A stretch of DNA of 64,000 nucleotides. It comes from Craterostigma plantagineum (taxonomy: Eukaryota; Streptophyta; Magnoliopsida; Lamiales; Linderniaceae). The stretch spans positions 243,001 to 307,000 of the forward strand of contig JAPQWV010000655.1 in the NCBI GenBank assembly GCA_027422505.1. Direction: 5' to 3'. A model generated the notes under the pieces. That model made no database searches and was not told where the DNA came from. It saw only the letters and a list, made by a program, of their open reading frames with translations. Shown here in pieces: positions 31,089 to 42,596 of this stretch (position 1 is the first letter of the stretch; the number at the start of each line of letters is the position of its first letter). A program made the translations under genes and the position numbers.

Positions 31089-33268
31089 CGTGATGGTGTT
31101 CGAAAAATCATGTTTATTGAATGGATGTTAACAAATTCCCGTAATAGTGAAGCAAGGACTCTCACTTACATACAGTTTCCATCAAGATTCGTATAGAAAA
31201 GACTCTGAAAGATCTTGGCAGCCACGAAAGAAAGGAATTGCTCTTGGAAGAATTGTGAATATTCATCCGACTGCTGGTGAGCTTTACTACATGAAAATGT
31301 TGCTCATGGTTGTTAAAGGACCAACTTCTTATGAGGATATACGAACCGTGGACGGAAATATATTACAAAGTTTCAAATAAGCATGTTACAAGAGGATTAT
31401 TAGAAGGAGATTGCGAATGGCATCAAGCTATGGAAGAAGCTGATCTATGGGCAACTCCAAATCAACTGCGACATTTATTTGCCACACTGCTGACATACTG
31501 CAAAATAACAGATCCTTTACGAATAGTTTCTAGAAAACGGAATATGGAGACAAAGACGTTTGTTCACATTTTCATCTTTGAACCTTTCTGAAGAGGAATT
31601 ACAGAATTATACTCTTATTGAGGTAGAGAAGTTATTAAAACAGAACTCAAAAACACTTGCAGACTTCCCTGGGATGACGACTCCGCCTGATAGTATTCTG
31701 ACAGATCTTGAAAACTGATTATTCATGGACGAATTAAACTTGCGTGTTGACGTAAGCGCAGTAGAAACTGACGAGCTTATTGCTACACTGAATGAAGAAC
31801 AAAGAGCAATATTTGATGCTGTTACTGACTCAATCAATACAAATGATGGTCAGCTTTTTTTCCTGAATGGTCCAGGAGGAACGGGTTAGACTTATGTATA
31901 CAATTTGCTAATACAAAAAATGCAGTCAGAAAACGAGATAGTAATTCCTATAGCATCATCGGGGATTGCTGCCTTACTGCTACCAGGTGGAAGAACCGCT
32001 CATTCGAGATTCAAGTTGCCAATAACATTACGTGAAAATTCCATGTGCGATATACGTCATGGTACGTTAGCGGATCTCATACGTAGCGTAGAATTAATTA
32101 TTTGGGATGAAGCGCCAATGACACATAAATTTGCTTTCGAAGCACTGGACAGAACAATACGGGATCTTATGCCAGCTCAAAATATAGGTGCTGATAAAAT
32201 CCAATTTGGAGGAAAAACTATTCTGCTTGGAGGAGATTTTAGGCAATTATTGCCAGTAATTCCAAAGGGTACATGCCAAGATATTGTTGAATCAGTTATA
32301 AACCGTTCATACATGTGGAAGAATTGTCGTTGCTACGCCTTAAAGAAGAATATGAGAATATATCAGTCTGAGATATATTTTTCAAACTGGGTCTTACAGG
32401 TCGGAAATGGTAATCCGACAGTCGCTTCAATTAACGGTAGAGAAGCAGTTAAAATTCCCACTGAGATGATTATTCAGCCTTCTACAAACACTGTCAAAGA
32501 GATTGCAGAGTATGTCTAAGACAATTTCGAAGAAAATAATTCAGATCACACATATCTCAGAGAGAGGGCAATACTCACTCCAACAAATGAACCCGTTGAT
32601 GAGATTAACAGGTACATGTTGTCAATGTCCTCCAGTGAAGCAACAGAATATTTAAGCTAAGATACTATAGAAGCAATTCGAGAAACGAGAGTGAAATTGA
32701 AAACCTGTATCGAGTTGACTTTCTGAACACTCTCGAATTCTCTGGTCTTCCAAATCACAAACTGTTGTTGAAAGAGGCGGTTCCTGTATGCTGTTGAAAT
32801 CTCAATAAGAAAGAAGGCTTATGTAATGGAACAAGAATGGCAGTTTCACATATGGGCAATAAAGTGATTGAATGTGAGATTATTACAGGATTACATATTG
32901 GAAACAAGGTAATTATTCCAAGAATTGTCCTTTTGCCAACAGACTCCACATTACCAGTTAAATTGCGCCGCAAGCAGTTTCCGATACGAGTCTTCTATGC
33001 TATAACTATTAACAAGAGTCAGGGGCAGAGTATAAATAAGGTTGGAGTGTATCTACCAAAACCAGTATTTACTCATGGCCAACTGTACGTTGCATTGTCT
33101 CGGGCAACATCACAGACAGGAATAAAGATTCTCAGCTTGAAAGAAGACGAACTTGAAGATGATGAAATAGTCTATAACATGAAGTCTACAACATTTAGGT
33201 GGGAGATTTGTACATTACAGACATCTTATAACAAGCATTATAGATTACTCCAACACATTATTAGATGA
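31089..33268 (+). pseudogene. Helitron PIF1-type helicase domain, broken
   Basis: This is the DNA helicase half of the Helitron RepHel protein. Recognisable pieces in order: GIALGRIVNIHPTAGELYY (~31230), Walker A as GPGGTG-stop-T (31869-31892), IASSGIAALLLPGGRTAHS, Walker B IIWDEAPM (~32098), GGDFRQLLPVIP (~32238), NKVIECEIITGLHIGNKVI (~32863), NKSQGQS and YVALSRATS (~33015-33110). The invariant Walker A lysine codon is TAG (31887-31889). Further stops occur at about 31377, 32517 and 32657, and there are frame changes near 31310 and 32790. It cannot make a working helicase. Its start is cut off by copia 2. Confidence 0.9.
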
Positions 33269-33680
33269 GCATGCATTTAATTCACATGATTCATATAATG
33301 ATAATTTCGTATATTTTAAATTTGCAGATAGGATACCATTGGAATTCCATCGTCTTTCTACAAAGTTAGAAACCAGATTGAGAATTTCGAACACTCGCTT
33401 GAAGAAAAGGTACTCTTTCAATCCTCATGAGGATGAGAAACATTCCCCATGTATACTGCATCTCCCCTTTTTCCATACGCCAAATTTTTTTATCTTCGTC
33501 TACTCTTCCGTGTCAGCTACTGCAATTTCATCGCACTACTATTGCCTGACGTAGTTTTTGCATGTTTTTTTTTTTTATTTTCTGTTTTGCAGGTAGCTTT
33601 GTCGTGGGTTATGCAGGTTTATGTTATTTTATGCTCCTCAATGTTATGTAAAAAGATATGTGATTAATTCCAGAGTTATT

Positions 33681-33830
33681 ATTCACTGCATCAATATATT
33701 GTATGTCAGAAATTATACGATTTTTGCACTATTGAGGTCTTGCACGACTGATGTTTGCACTACCGAGTTTTTGCACGACCGATGTTTGCACTACCGAAAT
33801 GGCTTAAGGGATTTTCCAAATTTAAATGTT
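33681..33830 (+). repeat. left arm of an inverted repeat pair (with 41471-41665)
   Basis: This stretch, with CAGAAATTATACGATTTTTGC and several GATGTTTGCACTACCGA units and ending CTTAAGGGATT, matches the reverse complement of 41471-41665 over ~140 bp with small indels. Confidence 0.8.
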
Positions 33831-34078
33831 AAACATAATTGTGGAAACACAAACCAAAACCGCAATAAAAATCATTGATTCCGAATGAAAACGTGTATAA
33901 TAACCACGGAAATTTAATCACATATCTTTTTACAGAACATTGAGGAGGTGTGTCAAATAGAGTAATTACCATCGTCCAAAAATAAATGAAACTATATTTA
34001 ACTTAAGTCAAATAGAAACAATTTACTTACACTACTAAAAACTCGGTACTGTATTATGCAAAAGAACGTTACAACAAG

Positions 34079-34195
34079 TTACTTACACTACTATTATCAG
34101 TAGTGCAATATAACTCATTACTTACACTACTGTTATTAATAGGGCAATTTAAGTCATTACTTACACTACTGTTATCAGTAGTGCAATTTAAGTCA
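34079..34195. repeat. three 39-bp tandem units, each a hairpin
   Basis: Units start at 34079, 34118 and 34157 with TTACTTACACTACT. Each can fold, because CACTACT(A/G)TTATCAGTAGTG is self-complementary in units 1 and 3. Confidence 0.85.
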
Positions 34196-34889
34196 TAACG
34201 TTTGATTACACTACTGTTTAGGTATCAGTCGCAACAGCGAGATATGATGTACTTATGCGATTTACCCCAGTCAAAATCGTCAGAACAAATACCAAAACAT
34301 AAAAAGCAATCATAAATCGAAATGGAAAAACGTGTAATTACATAAGCCCGAAATCAATAAATCCAAATTTTAACCTAATATTAAAGAAGGAAAATTGAAG
34401 AGGGGAAGTTATAATAAACCACACTACAGTAAACCACGAAGGAAAGGGAAAAAATACTCAGCAACGCGCCCATGAATCCAGCAACGAAGCAGGTATGGAA
34501 TTCCTACGATGACCCGTGCAGCGCTGTTCAATACGATACTTTTCATATTTCTGAATAAAGTTCCCAAATATATGTGCTTGAAATTGAACTGCCCATGTCT
34601 TTTCTTCCTGTGTTATCATTTTGTTTTGCAATTATATCTTACTTTGTTTGTTATACTATGCTGGTAGCAAGAAATTCATTATCACGTATGAGAAATTCGT
34701 GTTGTTGCTGTAACACAGTTAATATTTTTATATTGGTGCACCTTTTACTGCGTGGCACTTTGAACTGTTGATTACTTCCTAAGTAGTGTGAAATCCCGAG
34801 TCAGTAATTTTCTAACAAATAAATTCCTGCTGCGTAACTGTAGATTGTATCCTTCAAAAAATCACTCCAAATGAAATTTATTTTGCATA

Positions 34890-37800
34890 CAGGTGACACT
34901 TAGGGGACAAATCTCTGAACAGACTGTTGTTCCTTGCAAATTAAACCTCTGTGCTGACTATAAGTACTTCTGTAATCTAATAATCAATCAGCTCAACGAA
35001 GAGGAACGGCAACAATTTTCGAAAAATTGCCATTCGCCAAGTTGACAATTTCTGCTGAGCAATTCAATCTATCCAACCAAATAATTTGGTTTTTGATGAA
35101 GTCACAGGTTGAGGTGGATGATTCTGAAGACCTATGGATGATAATAAAAAAATCCAATACGGTTCTCGCAAATGGAATTCTCTATATTAACAGGGCTGAA
35201 ATCTGGAACACCACCTACAATAAATCTGAACCAGAATTTCCTGACAGAACACTTCCTTGGGAAAACAAAAATCACACTTCGGGAAGCAATCGATAAATTC
35301 TCTGATATGCCCGCTCCGTCAACCGGATGTAATCTAGAAAATTGAAGTTAGTCATCGTGTTATTTATTGCAGGTGTACTGAAACAGCGAACTACACGATG
35401 ATCAGTACTGATAGAGAAAGAATTTCTCTATCTAGTGAGTGATTTAGACACGTTTAACAGTTACCCATGGGTAACCGTCGGATATAGAGAAGTTCTTTCA
35501 TCGATGAAGAGAAATATTCAATCAAATAGGTAAGCTGTCGCCAACAAGGGAGGCAAAAGACCTTTGACGTTGACTTTCGGAGCCTTCGTACATCCTCTTC
35601 AGGTTTATTTTACAGGATACATATATAATAGTCGCGTTACTTTGCACATCATGTTTTCTAAATCTTTATATTGAACCAGATTTAACAAGGTATTGACAGA
35701 TGTTTTTACTTTGCTTAAAACATGTTATGTCTTATGAATGCATCCCTGGAATAGCATGTAAGTTTGCTAGAAGAACTGAAAATCCGGAATTCAATCCGAG
35801 GATGTGTTTATGGAAAAGCAACGATTGGAATGCCAAAATGCACCAAGGATGGAGCAGATTATTGAAGCAGTGGGCGAAACAGAGATAATCAGCAATCTGC
35901 TACAACCAACTGCAGAAGAACTGGCTGAGTCGTTTTTCCGTGAAAGCCAATTTCTAGCAAATAACATCAACTTACAGATACACAGTCTCTGCTTATGTGA
36001 GACAAGGTTGTACAGTGTGCTAGATGTCGTTACAAAATGCAGAATCTCCGGGCATCAAATCATTATCAGATGAGAGTGAAAGTTCTTATCAACATTCCAG
36101 CACTTCGGATTCATCATCGGCCCCAGATAATCGTAGTGACCCGCCAGCTTTGGAGATAAGAACAAAGAAGAGGCACGAAATCGCCAATATGAATACATCA
36201 AATATGGAATTAAGAAAAAATATAAGGCATGAAATCTCAGAGATTAACTCAGCAACCGACACAAACGAACAGCCTATTGAACCCGAGAAGTCTCGAAAAG
36301 AAACTGATGAGAGGGAGAAAGCATCAGAGCCACCGAACACAACTAACGACTCGTCGAAGAACTTGGAATTCTGGAGAGTGATGGTGATGACATTCAGCAT
36401 GACGAACCAAGGAACGAAACCAAGGCAGAAATGTCGCAAGAAATGAGAGGTGATAAACGGAACTGCAACAGTCAAGCTGATGATTCACAAGAAAAGACCG
36501 AAGAGTTGCCTTCTACGGACAATGATGGGGAAATACAAAACCCGTACGTACCTTCAGAAAACAGAAGAGTTGCCTTCTATGGACAATGACTTTGTCTAAG
36601 CGAATACAGGTACAAGAGACGAATAGTTATGACATAATGCAATTACGTTATGACAAAATATGTTATATAACCGTCAATATTATGTTATACTTGCAGGTGC
36701 AGAACAAGTGGAACATGGGCACTCTCAGCCAGTTAAGGAAGGAACACTTTTGGAAAGCATGCAATTACATGTTTCCGAAGTCCTAGCTAGAGTAAATGAT
36801 GTGACGTACAACGTTGATTGGAATTCAGAGCAGACAAACCAAATGAAAAACATACTGAAGCTGCTCTGCATCACTTCAGTGAGAGATTGACCAACATCGA
36901 GGCTGCTGAAGGAATTCATATGCAGTGAGAATGGCTAGGACAGGAACTGAAGCCATTAGAGTCTATGATCAACATCATACAAAAAAAGATCGACCACATA
37001 AATGCCAAGGTTGATATGCAAGGTATGCACCGGTGAATTTGATAAGAACTTAACGTTCATAAATTAATTAATTAAATTTTTATAGCAGCAGCGTCTTCAG
37101 TACGTGGCAACAACAGTTCTGCAACAAGGGCTGCAACCGATGAAATTCCAGCTCGAGTGCCTTACTTCTCCCCGAAGATTGACGAACATATACTATACAA
37201 GCTGTAGATGTGGCCAAAAGCTGAAAGAATGATAAGGACGATGAACCCAAACGACTGCAGAGAAAGTCTCCAAGGAGGAACTCTTCGCCAACTATTCTTT
37301 AACGAACTCAAGGCAGAAAAAAGGCAACTACACGATGCTGTAAGAAATTTTATTCGATATAAATATATACTATTACATAAGAAACTGTACAGAATATATA
37401 TAGTAAACATTAATGGGAATCATCTCACATATTGCAACATATAGATGAATGCCTGCGAGGTTTCGTTCAGATGCAGCATCTGTGCAAGGCTGCTATCAAA
37501 GTCATTGCTTTCGCAAATACAGATTTCAGCCTATTCCTCACAAGGAGTGCATTCGGTGATGGAAAGTTGAATCACCAATTCCTCGCAAACAGATTTCATT
37601 CCTTACGTTCTGGGCAAATTTACAGAATGGCCATCATGCAGCTGGTTAAAAGCTAAGGCTATAGTATTCCCGGTGAAAATTGATCAGAGACATTGGGTGC
37701 TTTGCTTTGCTTCCCCAGCTGCAAAAATCATTGTGGTCTTGGATTCAGACACAACATCGGATGAGGACCTGCGGAAGACAAGAGAAGCCTTGGGTGATGC

Positions 37801-38160
37801 GCCATTAATCATACCGTATGTACTGCAAAGGATAGGCGTAAAAGACTGTGGAGAGCAATCTGTCATAAAAAGGGATAGAAATATTCTGCAACAGTTTAAC
37901 AGGTAACATAATTGTCTATACATAATATAATTGAGTGTTACATTTAATTCTTGCATATGACATTTTCCAATTTTATGCATGTGCTCTTAAAGCGGAGACG
38001 GCGGAATACATGTGCTAGGGAATGCGTTTGCATCATTTGTTCGAAACGACAAGCTCCATAGGATATTGCCATCATACGTTGATGAATTCAGGAAATATCT
38101 AACGGCTTCCGTATTTCTCCAATACTGGCATTGGCCGCCACAGAATGAAGATTAGTAGTT
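34890..38160 (+). pseudogene. Ulp1-like (C48) cysteine protease gene, copy 1, decayed
   Basis: Plant transposons often carry genes with a DUF1985-like front and a C48 Ulp1-type deSUMOylase-like back. Here the front is visible near 35420-35600 (LVSDLDTFNSYPWVTVGYREVL, then KRPLTLTFGAFVHPLQV). An acidic, Ser/Lys-rich middle follows at 36024-36540. The back has CLRGFVQMQHLCKA (~37445) and QRHWVLCF (~37684) with the catalytic-type His, then VLDSDTTSDED. The last block reads GDGGIHVLGNAFASFVR (~37995), where the family normally has DCG; the cysteine codon appears as GGC. Several exons separated by intron-like gaps, stop codons and the missing cysteine argue for a pseudogene. Confidence 0.6.
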
Positions 38161-39800
38161 GCTGCCTTTCTACTTCGTTTATAATGCATGACAGACACAT
38201 TGATGCAGAATTGTGTAATGACTTTTATAATTTTCAATTAATCGTACTTCCCTCCCCAGAATGACAATTACTGATTATTAACTTTGTATTTTTTTCAAAA
38301 GCATGGGAGAATCATTGTTGCAATTGAAAACATGTACATATGTTACAGCATCTCATTTCATATTTCTCCATGATGCACTATCAAATTGCACCTACTGACC
38401 ATTTTATTAGAAATTAAAATAGATAGTAATTATGACTACGATCGGACAGATTACCGTTTTTTTATTTTTCAAATGTTATTGTTCCAAAAAGGGAATCGGC
38501 CCATAATTTACACTACTGAATGAACATAACTGAATAAGTAACTTTTGCATAATGCACTACCGAATTGCACACTAATGACCATTTTATTGTGGTTGTCCCT
38601 TTTATCGTTAATGTACATATATTACGACATATATTACCAAAAGAATATAACATACTACAGCATCACATTTCAAAGTACTCAAGAACAGTTGCACGTCATC
38701 CTCAAGTGAATAAGCTTAACATCTCAAACTGCACTACCGACTTCCACACTACTGACCATCTTATTTTTCAAATGTATTGTTCAAAGTAGGAAAAATGTTG
38801 AAAATATTGTCAACTGAATAAATGTTAGTCGTAATCTTCATAAGCATGTAAATTGATAAGCATGTCAGGAACAATTGCACATCAAACTAAACTGAATAAG
38901 TTTTAACTTTTGCATAATGCACTACCGACTTGCACACTACTGACCATTTTATTTTTCAAATGTTATTGTTCGAAATAGGAAAAAAGTTGTAAATATTGTT
39001 GACGCGTCAAGCAACGATTAGGTGCAGTGTAATAAGATGCTATGCTATATTTTGCACGACTGCGAATCAAACAATCGTGTAATTACAAGAGATGGCCTAT
39101 TCTGCACGGCTGGTATACAGTAGTGCAAACGTAAAGTATGATATCGACAACTGCAGTACAGTAGTGCAGAAATCTGTTCAGTCGCACGGTTTCAGATCAT
39201 TCATTAATGACCTATATTTATCAATCCAATAACATTCACGAAACGCACGAATCGATTTTAGCAAATTACACTGCTAAAATTAACAAGACTAAACGTATTA
39301 CATTTACACTTCCTCTAGACATAACTACATTACAAGACTCACTATATTACTGTTACACTTAATCTAGACATAACTACGTTATTAATCATCTAGACACTAC
39401 TGAATTTAACACGACAGAGTGGATTAATATAACCGTTCAGTAATTACTCTGTAATCATGATAATCATTGGACTCAAAAGATGCATCGATCTATTACTTAA
39501 ACAATATAACCGCTCACTAATTATTGCATAATTATGATGACCATTGAATGAAAAGACACATTGAAATATTATCTAAACAATAATCATCTAGACACTACTG
39601 AATTTAACACGACAGAGTGGATTAATATAACCGTTCAGTAATAACAAAGCAAACCGATACATTCTACTGAGAAGTTATGAGTAAGGAATAGTGTCTTTTC
39701 AGTTCCTTAACATCGACTTATACTATATATAAATCAAATCATTTTCATAATTTTACCACCATTACATACACAAAAAAACAAAAAAAAATGGTTCCATAAA
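38161..39800. other. non-coding interval with dispersed ACTACTGACCATTTTATT repeats
   Basis: No gene. Four or five diverged copies of CACTACTGACCATTTTATTTTTC lie between 38390 and 38985. A 62-bp direct repeat beginning TAATCATCTAGACACTACTG occurs at about 39382 and 39582. The TTGCACTACCGA motif is scattered throughout. Confidence 0.65.
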
Positions 39801-41000
39801 ATGATGAATCAAATAAGAGATTATTTAGACAGCATTGTTGCCGGACTTCATCAGAAAGCTAGAGAATTTGTTGATCGTATAGAACGTAAGGTAGATGGCT
39901 ATGTCCAATATGTTACTGAAAGGTTCGACGATCTGACAGTGAAGATTAACGAAAATTACCCAGAAATTGATTTGAGGCTATCGCGTATAGAGCAAACAGT
40001 TGGTATTTTCAAACATTATTTAGCAAAATTGAACACATTGTTACTACTTATAATTCCACGTCCGATTTTTTTACAGGAAAGAGAAGCCCTACACCTGACG
40101 GAGAACGGAAGGGAACATTCACAACTAACATCCCTTCAACTAAGGAGACGAAACTGCTGGCAAAAAGAAAGCACTCTAATATTTCCAGTCAGCCAAGAGA
40201 CGATCCATTAGAAAAACGATCTAAGACAAAAAATGCAGGCACGTTTCGGGGACGCCGTTTGAGTCCAAAAAACGTCCCGGTAGAGAAAACTCTTGCGATG
40301 CATGTCAACAAGATGTCAAATTCTTCCCGCGTGTATCGGCGACAATAGAAACAATGAACGATAGATTTTGTTGGTACGCTATTAGCAGAAGAACGCGGCA
40401 AAGAATTCTTCAAAAACCTTATGACGAAGGGAAGTTGGCTACATGATGAGGTACAATAGTTAATCATCTTTCACGTTAATTTTTTGTCCACATATTCTTC
40501 TTATGTATTCTATTCTCCAACAGTACATAGATGTATGCTTAAGAGGATTTATGAGAAGTAATCACATGCAAGTTCCCCAAAGTCAAGGGTTTCTTTTATG
40601 CCTACAACGTTCAACCAAATAGTTGCAGCAGAGTATATGAGCGATGACGTATGGACCTATCTGTCATTCGACCATATGTACTAGGAATTGTTGAGGATTG
40701 GCCGTCTCTGGGACGAAACAGATCTTATAGTTATCCAAGTCAACATAAATCAATGTCACTGGATACTGTGCATTATTGATTATAAAAAGCAGTCAATAAT
40801 AGTACATGACTCTGAACCTTCGATTGATAGGGATATGAGATTCTTTGAAGAGGCATTTCTAAAGCACGACTTATGATCCCATATATTCTTGGAGATTTGC
40901 ACATAACTGACTCAATCGTGGACTTCAATGTTTTTAGAGATCCTAACTTCCCCCCATCAGACTATAAGGTAATGCAAAACCCTGACACTATTTACTTTGT
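39801..41000 (+). pseudogene. Ulp1-like (C48) protease gene, copy 2, partial
   Basis: It starts with an open stretch of 136 codons from ATG 39801 that is heptad-rich (DYLDSIVAGLHQKAREFVDR, LSRIEQTVGIF), probably a coiled coil. After a gap, CLRGFMRSNHMQ (~40533) and NQCHWILCIIDYKKQSIIVHDSE (~40750) match the corresponding parts of copy 1, including the His-Trp pair and the Asp. The cysteine block is not found, and a TGA ends the frame at ~40876. Copies 1 and 2 are therefore tandem relatives, both dead. Confidence 0.55.
40115..40311 (+). repeat. direct repeat, copy 1 (pairs with 41269-41446)
   Basis: ACAACTAACATCCCTTCAAC through AAACTCTTGCGATGCATGTC recurs at 41269-41446 with substitutions and a small deletion. 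The second copy sits just inside the Helitron 3' end, so it looks like a segmental duplication of the copy 2 gene. Confidence 0.85.
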
Positions 41001-41268
41001 AGAATAACGATTTCTTACGTAAATTGTTTGTATTTTCCTGTATGAATCAGTGGCGAATGTGGAGTATACGTGCTGCAATCAGAATTTTAATTCATGTTTG
41101 CTGAAGATGACGTGTACATGTTTTACCATAACTGATCCATGAATTTAGACAGTTCCTCGCCGTAGCAGTGTTTTTCAATATTTGGTCTTAGCTACTTCGA
41201 TGTTAAATAAGTTATTATTGCTGCACTGAATAGTAATTCCGCTTTTTAATCACATATCTTTTACCATA

Positions 41269-41446
41269 ACATCCACAACTAACATCCCTTCAACTAAGGA
41301 GTCGAAACTGCTGGCAAAAAGAAATCACTCTAATATTTCCATTCAGCCAAGAGAGAATCCGTTAGAAAAACAGAAATGTTGGAGGGACGCCGTTTGATTT
41401 CAAAAAGCGTCCCGGTGGAGAAAACTCTTGCGATGCATGTCAACAA
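41269..41446 (+). repeat. direct repeat, copy 2 (pairs with 40115-40311)
   Basis: See the partner at 40115-40311. It lies between the copy 2 pseudogene and the right arm of the inverted repeat. Confidence 0.85.
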
Positions 41447-41470
41447 CTTTCGTAAACAATTTAAACTGTT

Positions 41471-41665
41471 CACCATAATCTGACAATTTAAGCCATTTAA
41501 AATCGAAGAATCCCTTAAGTCAAGCTGAAGTCATACAAGGCCCTTGGTAGTGCAAACATTGGTCGTGCAAAACCTCTGTAGTGCAAACATCGGCAGTGCA
41601 AAATCTCAGGTGCAAAAATCGCATAATTTCTGAAATACAATATTCTGCATCAGTAAAATAACTCA
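41471..41665 (-). repeat. right arm of the inverted repeat pair (with 33681-33830)
   Basis: The reverse complement of this stretch matches 33681-33830. It contains three TGCAAACAT-type units and ends about 15 bp before the Helitron terminal hairpin. Confidence 0.8.
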
Positions 41666-41679
41666 ATCCAACAAATAGA

Positions 41680-41706
41680 CCCGTGCAACGCACGGGCTTG
41701 CACTAG
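41680..41706 (+). other. Helitron 3' terminus: 7-bp stem hairpin and CTAG end
   Basis: CCCGTGC, loop AAC, GCACGGG (41680-41696), then CTTGCA and CTAG, followed by T. Helitrons end in CTRR with a hairpin shortly before it and insert between A and T. Confidence 0.88.
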
Positions 41707-42259
41707 TTAATAGAAAAAACATATCTTCATAAAAAAATAATCTTCTCTCTGGACACTTAACATATCGATTAGAACTTTCTTGTTTAAGATATAAATACTA
41801 TAGGAAGTGTTTTTATGAGAAGAATACCTACGGCAAGATTGAACTTATGATTCAGTCCCCCAGGATTTAAAACATAACAAACAAAAACAAAATTAGCAAC
41901 AAATTACAGTTCATAACAAGTACACTAGCTAATTGTTTTTATACTTACATAAATTGTATAATTAAATTGAATAAACAAGCATTGTTTAGAAATATTCGAT
42001 TAAATTTGTATTTTTACCATTACTTTCTTTTTTTGTCGAACGATTGTTCCATTAATAACAACAAAAGATACAAACTAAATAACTCGAGGGTTGTTCTGCT
42101 AACACTGAACCATCCAAAAAAGACAGCTCTCATCAAGAGATAAACAACCACAACAAAACCAAGAAAAAAACAATCCCAAAAGAAACTAAGATTTAAGATT
42201 AGTCAAAAGAACTAAAGAGAGCCATTTCCCCTCTCCAATAAGAAAAAGCAAACACAGTA
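41707..42259. other. A/T-rich flank; possible LINE 3' tail on the minus strand
   Basis: No gene. The reverse complement of ~42030-42250 has the T/G-rich style of plant L1 3' ends (GTTTGTATCTTTTGTTG). I could not find any LINE coding sequence, so this is a weak call. Confidence 0.3.
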
Positions 42260-42475
42260 TGTCAAACGGATAAATGGCAATCGAATAGAACCTACCAAAA
42301 TCCTAACGATTGTTATCCCAACAATCAAGGACTATACTCGACAATTAGGGATTATCGCACTTATTGTATAACCTTTTACCTTTCATATATTGTTCTCTCA
42401 TTATAAAGAGGATGTAATCATTGTACTGTAGTAGGAGATATACGATCAATTTTATTTTCTTCATCAGAGTTTATA
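42260..42475 (+). repeat. 5' LTR of copia element C (216 bp)
   Basis: It starts TGTCAAACGGATAAATGGC and ends AGAGTTTATA directly before the PBS. TATAAAGAGGATG is the likely TATA region. Confidence 0.88.
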
Positions 42476-42488
42476 TGGTATCAGAGCC
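42476..42488 (+). other. primer-binding site of copia element C
   Basis: TGGTATCAGAGCC immediately follows the LTR, with no spacer. Confidence 0.95.
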
Positions 42489-42596
42489 ACAATACAATCT
42501 CGTCATACGATTCTCGTGAAGAATTTCTTTGAGAAATTCTATGTTTTTGTTTTCTCATCCTTTTGAGGATCTATTCGAAACCTTTGAATATTTGAC

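Larger units (their letters stand above)
33269..34880. other. non-coding Helitron interior after the helicase
   Basis: A/T-rich, no recognised gene. It contains the left arm of a large inverted repeat (33681-33830), a 39-bp tandem repeat (34079-34195) and scattered GCACTAC motifs. A ~55-residue open stretch at 33339-33500 is not recognised. Confidence 0.5.
31089..41706 (+). mobile_element. autonomous-type Helitron, 3' part, decayed
   Basis: It begins inside the helicase gene at the copia 2 insertion and ends at a typical Helitron 3' end: hairpin CCCGTGC-AAC-GCACGGG (41680-41696), then CTAG (41703-41706) followed by host T. The Rep domain and the 5' TC end lie on the far side of copia 2, outside this window. 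Cargo between helicase and 3' end includes two Ulp1-like protease pseudogenes. Confidence 0.75.
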
